64,000 nucleotides of DNA, from positions 1,674,001 through 1,738,000 of the forward strand of contig CM066308.1 of the NCBI GenBank assembly GCA_033807695.1. The letters are read 5' to 3'. This document shows, one piece after another, positions 21,065 through 34,400 of the stretch. The stretch is from Daedaleopsis sinensis. Taxonomy: Eukaryota > Basidiomycota > Agaricomycetes > Polyporales > Polyporaceae. Under the pieces are notes generated by a model. That model made no database searches. It saw only the letters and a program-made list of their open reading frames with translations, and had not been told where the DNA came from. Both the position numbers and the translations under genes were made by a program. Position 1 is the stretch's first letter, and every line of letters starts with the position of its first letter.

Positions 21065-24000
21065 TCACATCGGCATGTCGTCCTCGGGCTCGGCCGCGAC
21101 GCCGTCTTCACTCCAGATCTCCAGGAACTGCAAACAAGGAATCAGTCACAACTCGCCAGCCAATCTCAGCACGGGCGCTCACTCTGCTCTTCTGCGCCGC
21201 CGCGTCCTCGCTCGTCACCATCGGAGCGCCCGCGAACAGCAGACCGTCCCACGACAGCGGTCGCTCGTGCTTCCGCGACGCAGGGCGGTCTCCCACCGCG
21301 CTCTTCTTTCCGATAACGAACTTGGAGCATTTTCTGCGCGCATCAAGTGTTCAGCACAGCGCCCCTGGCACCAGAGGACAAGGGAGCTTACTCTTCCGAC
21401 AGCCCGTACAGCGTCTTCAAATGCGACTTGAGCAGCATGATCATCGCCACGACGAGCGAGCTCCGCAGCATGCCGAAGTCAGAAGCCGCTGTCGAGGGAA
21501 CGGAAGGCGGCAAAGGCTGGGCTGGGGCCATCTGCGGCGCCCCAGAATCGACGTCCATCGGCACTTCAGACACCGCGGGTGGAGGCGGCTGGTCCGTTCC
21601 GTGCAGTTGGGCCAGCAAATGGGACGGGGAGAAGCTCTCGACCAGCTGCATGCCGGCCGTCGACAGCACTCCTGTCAAGGATTTGATGACCGTCAACAGC
21701 TCCTCCTGCGTCTTGTACTCGAACGACGCGAAGTTCTCGGCCATATATCGCGTGAAGTCGACATCATCCTGCAACCATCTGTCAGCTCCGAAACAGTCTG
21801 TCAGCTGTAGTTGTATGGGTCAAGACCCACCTGCGTTGACTTCCCAAGCTCGACATCGAAGACCTTGACCAGGGCCCGGAGGAAGTCCTGGCGCGTGGCC
21901 CGTTTCTCACGTGCCAACGTGTACCATCGTTGCAACAACGCCGTTGGTCCCGGAGTCATACGGTAACCCTTCACTGCACCAGGAGTGAGCCTCTTCTGGT
22001 AGTCGAACGAAGCTCGTGCGCTGTTGACGTAGCGCGCGTTCAGGAGCGAGGTATGCTTGGCATGGAGAATCGCGTGCAGCGCGCTCGCTCTCGAGCTGAG
22101 GTGATTGTTCGGACTGGTCTCGAGCGCCACGATAACGGGGAACGACTGCAGAGGATGAGCCAGGCCCTGCTTGATGGTGAACGTGAGAATGTCAACGGCA
22201 GCTGACTGAATTTGCGCATTCTGCGACAGCGCAGCGTCCAGGATCTTGTCCAGGTACCGCTGCACGATGGCTGAGCTGACCCTGGGCGGAGTTTAGGAAC
22301 TTGCAATGAAAGTCTACCGAACAACAACACTTACCCCGAGTCTGCGAAGCCGTCAGTATTTCCGATCAACTCTTCCATGTTGACCTTGCCAGCCGCCTTG
22401 CCCTTGGAGCCGACCGATGCTGTCACATCGACGTCAGTAACGTTGCGTTAATTTGACACCGCACGCCATCACACCTTTCTCGTTCGCCGCATGTTTCGCA
22501 GCCTCTGCGATCAAGAATTCCTGCAGGATCTTGAGTAGTCGTCCTCGAATCTCTTCCATAGGAGAAGAAAAGATATCGTCCATGATCTTCGCAGACGGCT
22601 GGGCGGTCATTAGAGCAGGTTGCGCACGGAACAAGAAACCTGGAAGCAAGAATGAGATTCGAGGCAGGTTCCGCCGATGAGCAGGCTTACCTAAGCATTG
22701 CAATATGCGACCTCTCAAGCCCTGGTCCTGATACTTCTCGTACAGCTTCAGTAGGCACATGTACACGTGTTCTATCACAGAACCCTGTAGCATCGAAACC
22801 CGTCATCATCTATGCGCAAGCCGTACATGAGGATGTCAACGCGCCTTCGCAATCTTGTCAATATCCTCCTTGAACTCTATTATCGTGGCGTCAGTAGGAG
22901 TCATTTGAGGTCGGAAATTTTTCACTCACTCTCTTCGTCTTCACGGAGACGGTCGAAATTGCAGTGCTCACAGAGAAGCGACGTGATAAAGAGGAGGATC
23001 GAGAGCGTGCGCTGTTCTGCGCCTGATTGAGTTTGAGTGACGGGTTTCTGGATCGCTTGCTGTAAACGAGCTTGGATGGGACTGTCAGTTGATGAGAAGG
23101 TCCCAAGGCGCTGAACGAGCTCACCATTGCAGGAACGCAAAAGTGCGACTAAACGAGCAAAGTCGTGCGTGATATGATGCACAGTTGCACACATGCAAGC
23201 AACGGTCTCTTGCAAGCCCTACGAACCCGACAAGGTAAGCACCATCGTAATAGTCCTGCAAGAGGGAGACGCACTAGCACCCCTGCCGCAGTCGATGGCT
23301 TGATTATCATCGGTTGCAACGCTAACTGCAGCTCTTGACCAAACTTCGCAGCTGTCTTGGGCATGTGCGGGATCGAGGCTCGGAAGATCCGCAGCAAGTA
23401 GTCAGAGGTTGTTTGCTCCTCCGCCTTTGCACGTGCCATGTGAGATGCATATACCACTTTTGTGCGAACGGAGCTCACCGTAGAAGCGTTCTTGAGATAC
23501 GGTAGCAACGTCGCTGCATTCGCACCAGAGAGTACAGCGGGATAGGCCGACGTGAAGAGATAGATCGTCTGAACGCAGTTGAGCACAGTCTGTAGTTTGG
23601 TCAGCAGAAAAACCGGCAGGCGAGACGAAGCGGGCAGAACGGTACATACAAAGCCGGGTAGATCGGAAGCATCGACAAGACCGTCGATTAGGGTCTCACA
23701 GACCTCAACGTACCGCTGGTGCAGCGGCGCTCGTTCGTTCTCCGACTTCTCCGCCATGATGCGATGAAGCAAGTCTTCGAGAGGCGACTGCCTGTCCTTG
23801 AACTGGGCTGCGACGCCCATAATGATCGCCACTTTGGTCAGGAGCTCGGGCTTTTCCTGGGAAGTACCGCTGGACTTTGGAGCCGGCGTTGAGTTCATGA
23901 ACCACAACTCTTCCATAGTCTTGATGGCAAGGTCCTTCACGGTGTCGTCTTCGTCGAGCATACGGAGGACGATCCGCGTGCAGATGTCGATGCGAGCGGC

Positions 24001-27000
24001 CCTGTCCTCGGTGACATTGTAATAGGCCTTGAGCAGTTTGATGACGCGCTTCCGTACTCCTAGACCAGTGTCTGCTATGCGATCCGCGATCCTCTGGTAG
24101 TAATCGGACGCAAATTTGGGCGAGTCAACGATATACTTCCCGATCAATTCGACGGCAGCATCTCGGACGGCGGGAGAGCTATCCAAAAGGTGGGTCTCGA
24201 TACCTCTCCGAACATTGGGTGCAGACAATATGCTGGGGTCACTAGTGACAATCTGACCAAGGGCCTTCAGCGCCTTAGTCCTCATGAAGACCGGCGGCGC
24301 ATCGAGTGCTTGTAAGACCACAGTCAGTATAGGGTTGAACGAGTTTCTGAGATGTTGGCAAGTCCCGATCTCTTCAGATAGGCGATCGATCCTAGCGACC
24401 TCTTCTTGCGAGCTCCTAAGGTAAGTGCCCCTTAGTAAAGATGACCCCGCCGCAAAACTTCGAAGATCGTACCCCGGCTCGAAGACATCACCCGAGGCTT
24501 CGTCCCAGAGCTCACGTATGGACATCTTCAGTTGCCTACCGAAGCTTCTCACCATCTTGCGGTCTACGTCGGCTTCCTCCGACAAGACCTTCTCGCAGTG
24601 CTGAAGAGTCAAGGCGAGTTCATAGCCCCACATGACTGCGGTCAACTCGCGCGCGCTCTGCCTGTGGTTGAGTAATAGCATAGGCGTAGAAAGGCATACG
24701 GCTCACATCGAACGCTTGATCTTCCGAGGATCGTTTGCACAAGTTGTCTTGGAGGTCCTGATGTGCGCTCATGAGCTGCTGCAGCTTCTCCTTGTCCAAT
24801 GCGCCGATAATCTGTGCTGACGTCAGCAACAGAAAACATTTCGATCATGTTAAGAGTGTATGTACGTCGTCGAGAGGAGTCAGCGCCGAATCACTCGAGT
24901 CTCGCTTGAATTTGAGACTGCTAGTTCGCAGATGCGCTGCTATGACGCCAAGGTGGTCAAGGGCGAGCGTTTTGACCGCGTTGTTATCATTTTGTGACGT
25001 CGACTTGATATCATCCAGAGAAGACACCTGTACAAGGAATTGAGTAACACCGACTAGAAGCGAGTTCAAGACACGAACCATAAATTTGCAGATGAGACTC
25101 AGAATCAGGCTCGCAGCGGGCCATTCTGGCCAGAACAAGACCACAAGAAGATCCGAGATGAGGTTATCGAAGATCGCCCGGTACTCTGCTTCGTTTGAGT
25201 TCTTAGTGATCTTCGTCTTACCAGACCTGCGCAACAATCAGCGTCCCTAGGTTATTCACTATGCCACCAGATGGGCTTTACCTCTGCGTCAAGAAGATGA
25301 TAATTGTCTTGGCTGCCTTCGTCGCCGAGTCCAGCCCTGAAGCATATAGTCGAATCTCCTCCTTGTCGTGCTCGTCAAGCCAAGGTTCCTTGGGCTTCTC
25401 ATTGAAGCTCTCTTGACGCTTTAGAGCGAGAGCCTGCTCGCGCGCCTTGCGAATACCCTTCGCCTCGACACGCACGTCATGGGCCGACGTTTGGACAAGC
25501 TGCATCAATAGGGCGGACACAGTTCGGATCGACCGACCGTCTCGCAATCTATGACAGCATAAGTCAAACACAACGCATGCAACCGGAGCCGGTACGTACC
25601 GGAATTGGCCTACTCGTTGCTTCGTGTCGGAAAGCTTGATCAGGGAGGATAGGATCTCCTCGATGATCCACGGCCGTTGATCCTCGTGGTTCGCGAAGAT
25701 CTACAGAGAGGTTAGGCCGCTTTCCAATCGATCGGGTGTTTCCAACTCTAAAGCTTACACTACGAATCAGGGACAACGCGTCCAATCTCAGGCCCCTCAT
25801 CGCGCTACCGCCGAGCGCCGCGATCACGTTGCTTGCTGCGGTGGATTTCTTGCCCTTACCTTCGGTCTCAGCTTCGACTACGAAGAAAGGTCCGATGGCG
25901 ATATAGACAGCCTGGATGATGATGCTCTCGCTCATGGCCATCGTGTCCGCGCAGATGAGGTCAGTGATCCTGGGAAGGATCGTCGACACCGCCTGGAATA
26001 TTTCGCTGAGCAGACGACGGAATACGCTATCGGAAGAAATCGACAGTTGGATGAGTTCTCGGAGAACGTTGTGAAGTTGCGCGTCGGCGAGCGATGCCTC
26101 TACGAATGGATACAGAATCTTCGTGAGGTGGTTCTTGACGGTCGCTAGCGCAGCTGTAATGAGTTCTTCAGAGTATAGCTGCAACGTAGTTCGTATAAGT
26201 AGACGACTGTTGGGTCAGGACGCGCTATCAACATACCTGCTTCGGTAATCGGTCGCTTCCAAGCAGGGCAATGCAGCAGTCGGCGGCCAAGACGCTATCC
26301 CTGGCAAGCTCAAGCGTCCTAATCAAGTTCTCAATGTCTTGCTCCGTGACGGGCTGCTGCTCTGTAGACGGTTCATCAACTGCCATCGGCTCATCCTCGC
26401 CCGCATCACCAGGAGACTGGGATTTCGACCGTCCTCTGTCCGGTTGCGCTTTCTTCCCGCTTGCCCCTTTCTTGCCTTTGGTCGGCTTCTGAGAGATCGA
26501 TGGCCCGTTCCCAGAGGCGCGAAACGGTTCCAGATCTTCTCCAGAGCGGATACTACGCTCTAGCATCTTCAAAATACGAGACAGGTGGGCAGTCTTCACT
26601 TCAGTCATCCGGCCCTTGAGCCTTTGTGTCTGCGTCGCGCCGTTCGCATCGCGAGAGTTGATGCGCTGACGCTTACTTGGGCGGGCAACCTTTGCTATCT
26701 GATTAGTCAGTTTGCGGATGAGGGTAGGATGCAATTGTGGTGGAGAACCGGGCGACGTGAGCGGTGAGAACCATTCTGCAGGGAGGTCTTCGGGTTCGAT
26801 ATCTGGGGGAAGCCCATCCTCAGCTTCGAAAATATCCTCCAACAGAGTCACAAGCTTCTCAAGCGGGACTGATGTGCGAGACATTAGTACGGCTACATTC
26901 GTGAAGTCGTCGAACCTACCTCTGTCATCCCTATCGCCCGTCGCCTTCTTCGCGGAAGACTTGCCACTCACGCGCCTATACGATGTGTCGTCCTCTTCAC

Positions 27001-28365
27001 TCCCGAAGCCACCCAAGTCGTCGTCGTCATCGCCACTCTTCATTTTGGCCTTTCCCTTCACGCTCAAGGAAGTTGTAGTGATAACAACTTCGGGGCGCTC
27101 TCTTCTCTGAGACGTCGGAGTGTAGTATGCCTTGGGACGTGGAGGCACTGCGACATAAGGTATAGATGTCGGACGAGAAGAGGGCGTGGATTTGTTCGAA
27201 ACGGTGAGCACAGGGGTTTGTGGTTTGCGCGACTTCGGCGGCGGTGTCTGTATCAGGACCTCAACAGACTGTTTCCGGCTCTGGCTCAAACCCTGATTCT
27301 GACTATGCTCGCGACGCGTAGGCGTTTGTTGCGCCCTTGGCGACGAAAGAGGTCGGTTCGGATCTGCGATCTGTACGCGTTTGACGGTTGGCGACTCGAG
27401 ATATTGCTCAACCTTGCGTTTGCGGGGAGTCAGACTCTGCTTCAGATCGGGTGACGGACGAGAAGCCGCGAGAGGGTCAGGACTACCGAGATCAGCGATA
27501 GGTATGTCGGCAAACTGTATTGGTTGGGACTGAGACTGCTGAGCTTGAGGAGGTGGAGGCGGAGCGCGGGGAGCCTGGGTGTACACGCGTGGTGGCGGAA
27601 CGGGCGTCTGGTCAAGGAAGGCGTTGAAGAATGCTTGAGATTGGTTTGGCTGATATACCTGTCGGGCAGGCTTCTGCGGAGGTGGAGGACCAAGTGCATT
27701 TGCAAGAGAAGAAGACGACGCGGAGATACCAGGGGGAGGGGGCGTAGGGTAGGACGAGGACGGTGCAGTATGGTGAATAACGGACTGTGCGAATGGGCTG
27801 GACTGGAAGGTAGAGTGACGAGAGTGACTAGAGGGCCATTGGGGATGCGCTTGGTATGTTGAAGAGTAGTGCCTGAGAAGAGTGAGTAAGGTCACAGACT
27901 GAGAGACTAACCACGAGATACTAACGGTCCCTGACCAGCCAAATGATAGACGGCTTCATTTCTCGTGCTCTCCCAGAATGATCCACCATATGGAGGCTGC
28001 TGGGGGTTCATTATATGCGTGAATTCCTGCGCATATTCTGAGTACTGAGGATATCGAGCTTGGTGATAGGTAGTGTTAGATGGAACGGCAGCATATGGAT
28101 GGACATAGGAGGGCGGTGTTGCGGAAATGGAGAGATTGCTGAGGTGCCTCGCGACTTTGAGCGAGTTTTGATGAGCATACATCGACTTGGGGTAAGGAGG
28201 GGACTGACCATGGCTGGACGGCGTCGCGGAGCCGTAGGGATATGCAGCGAGGAGCTGGTGAGCATCCTGGACGGAGTCGTTGGGGGCGGGATGGTGAGAT
28301 GGGTCTATGCTGTCGTGCGGCCGCCTCTGCGGATGCTGTTGAGGGTGGTAGGCATGGCCGTTCAT
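21065..28365 (-). CDS. SCC2: Cohesin loading factor Scc2/Mis4/NIPBL
   Basis: Scc2 with Scc4 loads cohesin onto chromatin in the nucleus and stimulates its ATPase. Coding starts at the ATG at 28365 ([10 protein letters not shown]) and ends at the TGA at 21065-21067. The N-terminal third is disordered, rich in Pro, Ser and Gln, with basic patches such as [13 protein letters not shown]. From about 26,800 onward the protein is helical HEAT repeats. The strongest family match is the block around [17 protein letters not shown] and [15 protein letters not shown] (24,000-24,200), plus [13 protein letters not shown] earlier. The C-terminus has a stretch [16 protein letters not shown] and an acidic end. 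It is a 7.3 kb gene with many short introns and a predicted size near 2,000 aa, as expected. A divergent promoter is shared with NOP56. Confidence 0.9.
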
Positions 28366-28649
28366 CGCGGAGGACGACGAGGACGAAGAAGGGCGGAGCG
28401 GTCCAAGCAGCCTCAGCTTGCACGACGCGACAAGTCGGGCTTCACAGACGCCCATACGCGGTGTCGCGTAGTCGTCACACACCGTGACCACCGTGACACT
28501 TTCGGGGTGTTCTCTGCTAGCGCCCGTTTCTCCTCCAGTCACGTGCTACAAAAGTTTCAGTTCTGCAGGCCGAGGCTCGCGTCCTGCTCAGCGTCGTCCT
28601 CGTCCACCTTCTCTGTCCTTCTCTCTGCAGCTGGGTCCCCTTCACTGCT
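28366..28649. promoter_or_regulatory. Divergent promoter, SCC2 / NOP56, with E-box
   Basis: This 284-base interval separates opposed start codons. A perfect CACGTG E-box lies at 28540-28545, about 105 bases before the NOP56 start. Pyrimidine-rich tracts run from 28,590 to the NOP56 ATG. Function is inferred from position only. Confidence 0.5.
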
Positions 28650-30592
28650 ATGGCGACCCACGCGTTGTTTGAGACCTCCTCTGGGTATGCCATCTTCGAG
28701 GTCAAGCTCCACGATGTCGTCGGCGCACTGGACAGGGCCATACAAGCCTCAATTGACGACTACTCCAAGTTCTCCAAGATGGTGACGCTGAAGAGCTTTG
28801 CGCCCTTTCAAAATGCAGCACATGCGCTAGAAAATATGAATGACCTCTCCGAAAGTGCGTGCTTCCTAGTAGTTCTCAAATAACTGTATATTCAGTCAAC
28901 TCCTCGCCCACAGACACCATAAACCCCTACCTGCGAAACCTCCTCGAACTGAACCTCAGCAATGAGAAGTCGAAGAAGAACAAGAGCTCCGTCGTGCTCG
29001 CAGTCAACACCGCGCTCGCCCCTGTGATCAAGGAGGAAATGAAGATCGACTGCGCGGTCAAAGACGTCTCCGCGGACATCCTCCGCGGCATTCGCCAACA
29101 CGCCGCAAAGCTCCTCAAGGGCATCCAGGAGGAGGACCTCACGAAGGCCCAGCTCGGTCTCGGTCACGCGTACTCTCGCGCGAAGCTCAAGTTCAACGTG
29201 AACCGGATCGACAACATGATCATCCAAGCTATCTCGCTGCTCGACCAGCTCGACAAGGACGTGAACCTCTTCTCCATGCGCGTGCGCGAGTGGTACGGGT
29301 ACCACTTCCCGGAACTCGTCAAGCTCGTGCCGGACAACTACCAGTACGCGCGCGCCGTACAATTCATCAAGGCGAAGGAGACGCTGGACGAGGAGAAGCT
29401 CCCGGAGCTTGCGACGCTGCTCGACGACGACGAGACGCGGGCGCAGAACATCTTGGATGCGGCCCGGGGGTCAATGGGGACCACGCTGTCGGAGTTCGAC
29501 ATCCTCAATGTCGGGATGTTCGCTGACCGAGTAGTGTCTCTTGCGGAGTACCGCAAGTCGCTCCAGGAGTACCTGCACGAGAAGATGAACGACGTCGCGC
29601 CGAGCTTGACTGCATTGCTGGGTGACCGTATCGGTGCCCGCCTCATCAGCCACGCGGGCAGCTTGACCAATTTGAGCAAGTACCCCGCGAGTACGGTGCA
29701 GATTCTGGGTGCGGAGAAGGCATTGTTCCGTGCGCTGAAGACCAAAGGCAACACGCCGAAGGTACTTGTGCTTCGCAGTGTGTGTCTGCGCTGTGGGCTC
29801 ACCTCTTTTTTTTACAGTACGGCCTCATCTACCACTCTTCTTTCATCGGTCGCGCTGGCCCAAAGTTCAAGGGCCGCATCTCGAGATTCCTCGCGAACAA
29901 GTGCTCAATAGCTGCCCGGATAGACTGCTTCACAGGTATGTACCCTTCGCTCTGTTTCCGTTCCCCATGCCCTCCACTGACGCTCTCCCGCGCAAAGACG
30001 TGCCCACCGCCAAGTTTGGCGAGGCGCTTCGACAGCAAGTCGAGGAGCGGCTCAACTTCTTCGAGACCGGCGAGCCGCCATCCAAGAACGCCGACGCGAT
30101 GCGCAAAGTGTTCGAGCAGCTCGCGATCGACGTCGACGACGAGGACGAGTCGGACGACGACGATGACGACATGGATGTAGACGGCGCGACCGCGAAGAAG
30201 TCGAAGAAGGGCAAGGGCAAGGAGAAAGCGGCTGGCGACGCCGCGCTGCCGTTCATGGACGTCGACGCCTCGCCCAAGAAGGAGAAGAAGGACAAGAAGA
30301 AGCGGAAGAGCGAGGACGCGGAGATGGACGTGGACGACGAGAGCGACGAGGGCACGCCGAAGAAGAAGAAGGTGAAACTGAGCAAGGAGGAGAAGAAGGC
30401 GCTCAAGAAGGAGAAAAAGAAGGAGCGCAAGGAGAAGGAGGCATCGGAAGTGAGTTTGTCTCTTGCTCTAGCGGTCCTGTGGTGAACCGATGGCTCATCG
30501 TGGTATGGCCTTTGCAGGGCGGCGAGTCGAAAAAGGAGAAGAAAGCCAAGAAGGAGAAGAAGGAAAAGAAAGAGAAGAAGAGCAAAGAATGA
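28650..30592 (+). CDS. NOP56: Nop56, core protein of box C/D snoRNPs
   Basis: Nop56 holds box C/D snoRNAs with Nop58, fibrillarin and Snu13 in the nucleolus and guides 2'-O-methylation of rRNA. The order is: NOP5NT domain ([14 protein letters not shown] at residues 10-23), coiled coil, then the Nop domain with the highly conserved [29 protein letters not shown] and [18 protein letters not shown]. The next exon starts [13 protein letters not shown]. The tail is a lysine-rich KKEKK repeat mixed with acidic runs, normal for the family. Four introns are evident, the first 45 bases long at about 28,855-28,899. The stop is TGA at 30590-30592, giving about 560 residues. Introns are too short to host snoRNAs. 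Confidence 0.96.
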
Positions 30593-31488
30593 TCGCTCGG
30601 GCTCATCCTCTCTTTCAGTCTCTGCATCATCGATCCCTTTTTATAGCTGTCGTACTTTTTCGCCTGTATTCCGATGTCTTGTGCTATTTTTCCATGTTTC
30701 CCTCCCGTGCGCCGCGTGTATTGCAAAGCTCTACAACATTGAAGTCGAGCCTCGGAGGTGTACTAGTGCAAGAAGCAGCGCATAGGAAACGGTGGCACCA
30801 CGCCTTGTAGAAAGTTGGCCTCCTTACGCATGTATCCATGGCATTCATGGGCCACACCAGGATATCATTCTGCGGGTTTGAATGGTCACAGACCAAGTTT
30901 AGAGGGCTTCGTATTGGGGGGACGTCAACTACGTGAGCATAAGCGTGATCAAAGCGTAAGGGTGATAAGCAGGGCAGGGCAGGGTAGGTAAGGGTGGTCA
31001 GTACTTATGAGTAGCAAATGCCGGTCATGAGGGGGTCCGTGACGGGATCGTGCGAGGCGGGAGCGTCGATAGATACTGGAATAACGCGAGAGCAGCAACC
31101 GACAAGACGAGATGAGACGATAGATAGCGACGACGGGAGATGCAGGCGGGACGGCAGACGAGAATGTGTATGGTGGATGGTAGGCGCGGGGTGTGATAAA
31201 CAGGGATATGAGAACGGGGAGGAGAGAGGAGGGGGGTGCACAAGGGAAGATATGATGGACGAAAATGAGATGGTGCAGGATATACACATGACGGTGAAGC
31301 GAATGCGATAGATATGCACAAATGAATGCGAAAGCCAGCTATTGCACAAACAACGAAAATGAGCCACAGGGTCCCCTGAAAAGACAGACACCGAGCGGGA
31401 CGGGATAGTATGGACAGGAATTCCGAATGCAATGCAAGCAAATATGCAAAAGTCTGAGTGGATAATGACAACGAGAACCGCACCGCGT
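30593..31488. other. Convergent 3' flanks, no gene seen
   Basis: This separates the 3' ends of NOP56 and the kinase gene. The part from 30,950 to 31,330 is strongly purine-biased on the plus strand (GGGATATGAGAACGGGGAGG-like). It gives long but low-complexity frames on both strands, which I take as non-coding or UTR. Confidence 0.5.
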
Positions 31489-34400
31489 TCAATGCCACAC
31501 AGGCTTCGTAGTCCGGGCGTTTGGCTTCCCGGTCACGATCGCTTTGAATGCCTTGCGGACGATTGCGATGGTGTTCTTGTTCTGCTCCTGGTTCGGAGCG
31601 GGGGTGCTCATGAACGCCCCAAACTCGTCTATCGACGAGGAACGACGGAGGTCATCGCTCGACACCGGCGGCGGCATCTGGCGACGCGTGGTGAAGAACT
31701 TCTGGCTGCGTTTCGCCATTGACGAATGCGGCCGGATGTTCTCAATCGGGGCGCAGACGTTCTCGGACTGATAGCCCTTGCCATTGCGCCTCACCCCAGT
31801 GGTCGACATGAGGAAGCTGCGACGAAGCGCGTCAGACCAACGAAGTCCCTCTCTATCCGAGTAACGACTTACCGATCGTAGACTCCCTCGAGATGCCTTT
31901 TCGCGGGCGTGTCCATAGTGATCGAGTCCTTGGGCACAGTCTTATTGGGATACGTCTCCACCTGAAGCGGCGAAGCCGTGAGTTCATCCTGTTGCCTCGG
32001 CGGCGTCGACACGCTCGCAATTTGCACGGACGGTGTCCGGTGAACCGGAGACTGCGCGATGAACAAGTTCTTGTCCACGACTGCCGAGAGCCTCGGGGTG
32101 GGTGTGGGCTGCGCGACTGCAAACCAGAAAGAGAACCATCAGCCAAAGCTAAACCACATGTATCGTGCTATCAGGACGTACGGCGCTGCAGTTCGAACTC
32201 AAGTTTGGTGATGGGGGTTATCGGCCTGAGCAAATCCCCATAGCTCCTCGACTTTTCCCTCCTCTTCGACGGGGACACGTCGATCTCGAGACTCATCGCC
32301 CGTCGATCCTCGGGGGATCGCGTCACCACGGTCGCGCGGCGCTTCCTCGACGGAGTCTCTGGGAGCAGCACAGCGCTCGGGCCTGTCGAGCTACCGCGCA
32401 CCCGCGGCTCGGTGTACGACCGGTCGAGTGCGTCCGACTCCGAGAGCCTGCTCGGCTGCTCGGACGGGATCGTCGGCAGCGTGTGCTCGGCAAAGTTCAT
32501 CGTGTTCAGGATCGACGGGCTCGGAAGCGGCGACATCGACGCCGCGCTCCGGTCCATGGAGAACGCGGTCGAGTGGCGGTATGCCTCCGGCTCGTAGTCG
32601 TTCGCGAAAATCTGGTTCGCAGCGAGGATCCTGCGGGGTACGCGGTTGCCCCGTCCCGAGCGGCTGTGGGATGAGCGACAGGAAATGGGAGCGAGAGGCA
32701 GGGCTGGAGGAGCGGGGGCGGAACTCGTCGAGGCGGCGAAGTTCTGACGCGCTTCGTCAACCACTTCTGCAGAGTTCGTCAGTCTCGTACTTAACCTCCT
32801 ACTGAAGAATTACGCACTCTCGACGTTCTGAATCCAGAGTGTCATTCGATCCATCCTGGCCTCCTGCTCTTGCCGTTCTGCAAAACTCAGAGTAAGGATC
32901 CTCGTCCCGTGAGATTGGGACCAGAGACTGACCTTCGTCAATCCACGAAGGCTGCTCGCTGAGACTACGAGACTCGTCGTCCGCATTGTCGGAGCCGAGA
33001 GTGAGCGCAGGCGTGGATCTCCCAAGCATCTGTGTCGATGATTTGTACAACCTCACGGCATTGCCTGCACATCTCGTCAAGACAAGCTCCCAGGCAAGGT
33101 CTCAGGATACGCACCGATAGACATTCTCAGGCCCTGCTTGAGCACGCTAATGTTGGACTCGTTAGCATGCGGGGAAACTGGCCGCTCTTCAGAGGGCTCT
33201 GTAGAAGACGGAAGACAGAGTCAATGTCCGACATCCCCTTGAACACCTAGCCATCCAAATCAGGACGCACCTTCAAACAGCGGGCTCAGAGGGGACGCGA
33301 GTGCCGTGTCCGGTGGTGTCAGAGCCGGTCCAACGCTGATCTTGGGCAGGACGTATTCCCACTCGCTCCCCTCTCGCCTTGCACGCTCGCGCGCAGCTAC
33401 TCGCTCCCGCTCTCGCTCGAGGCGCTCACGCTCGCGCTCGCGCTGTTCCTCCTCCACACGCTGTCTCTCCACCTCACGATGCCTCTCCTTCTCCTTCTCT
33501 TTCTCCGAATCCTGCTCCCGCTCGGCATCGTGCTCGTGGTCACGCTCCTCGTCGACCTCGCGCATGCGCTCCTTCAGCCGCTCGCGCTCCCTCTCCCACT
33601 CCTTCATGCGGCTCCTCACCGAGTCTTTGCTCGTGTCCGCCGCCTTCGATGCCGCATCCTTTTCTTTCTCCTTGTCAGACTTGCGTGCCGCAGACATGTT
33701 CTCATCCTGCTTGCGTGCAGTCGTCACGTCGCGCAGGACATGACTCCTCCGTCTGTCCTTGTCCCTGCCATGCTCCTTCTCGGTCGCATGCCTGACGTGT
33801 GAGTTCTCCTTCGACGCCTGTCCGCGGAGCGTGCTAGGCGGCGACGCAGCGTGCGTCGAGGATGCAGGAGAGCGCGGACCGAGCGGCCGGCGCGTGCCGC
33901 GCGCCTTGCTGGCATCGTGCTCCTTCGCCTTGGAGGACGCTGCTGCGAATGTCTCCGTCGCGGCCGGGGGAGAATGCTTGATCGGAGACAAGGCGGAGAA
34001 CACCGCGGGCACGGCATGCTGCCTCTTCGTCTGGGAAACGCCCCGCGCTGGTAAAGAGTCGGTCACCGGTGAGTTCCCGAAAGAGGGAGTTGAAGCCAAG
34101 TGCGACGTACTGTCGAGAGCAATGTGAAGCTTGGGCTGCGATGCAGAGCGCGCATGACTGGGACGCGTAGGAGCTGCCTTATTATGGGCAGATGCGTTTT
34201 CCTTGCCGACTGCAGCGGACCGGTCTTTCTCCTTCTCTGCTCTGGCCTTGCTCTTCTCTTTCTCCTTATCTTTACCTGCGCGGGATGACCACGGCGAGAC
34301 GATGCCCTCGAATGTGAGCGACGTCGAGCGAGAATGTGAGACGCTAGCTGATTTCCCTTCAAAGTTACAATGTCAGCTTCCGCCCCCCAGACCAACGCAA

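Noticed and set aside
28650..30592. Possible intron-encoded box C/D snoRNA in NOP56
   Set aside because: The introns are only about 45-75 bases and lack paired C (RUGAUGA) and D (CUGA) boxes with terminal stems.
33306..33802. Plus-strand open frames opposite the kinase tail
   Set aside because: They are low-complexity antisense readings of the RE/ER-rich tail (Ser/Arg or Leu runs).
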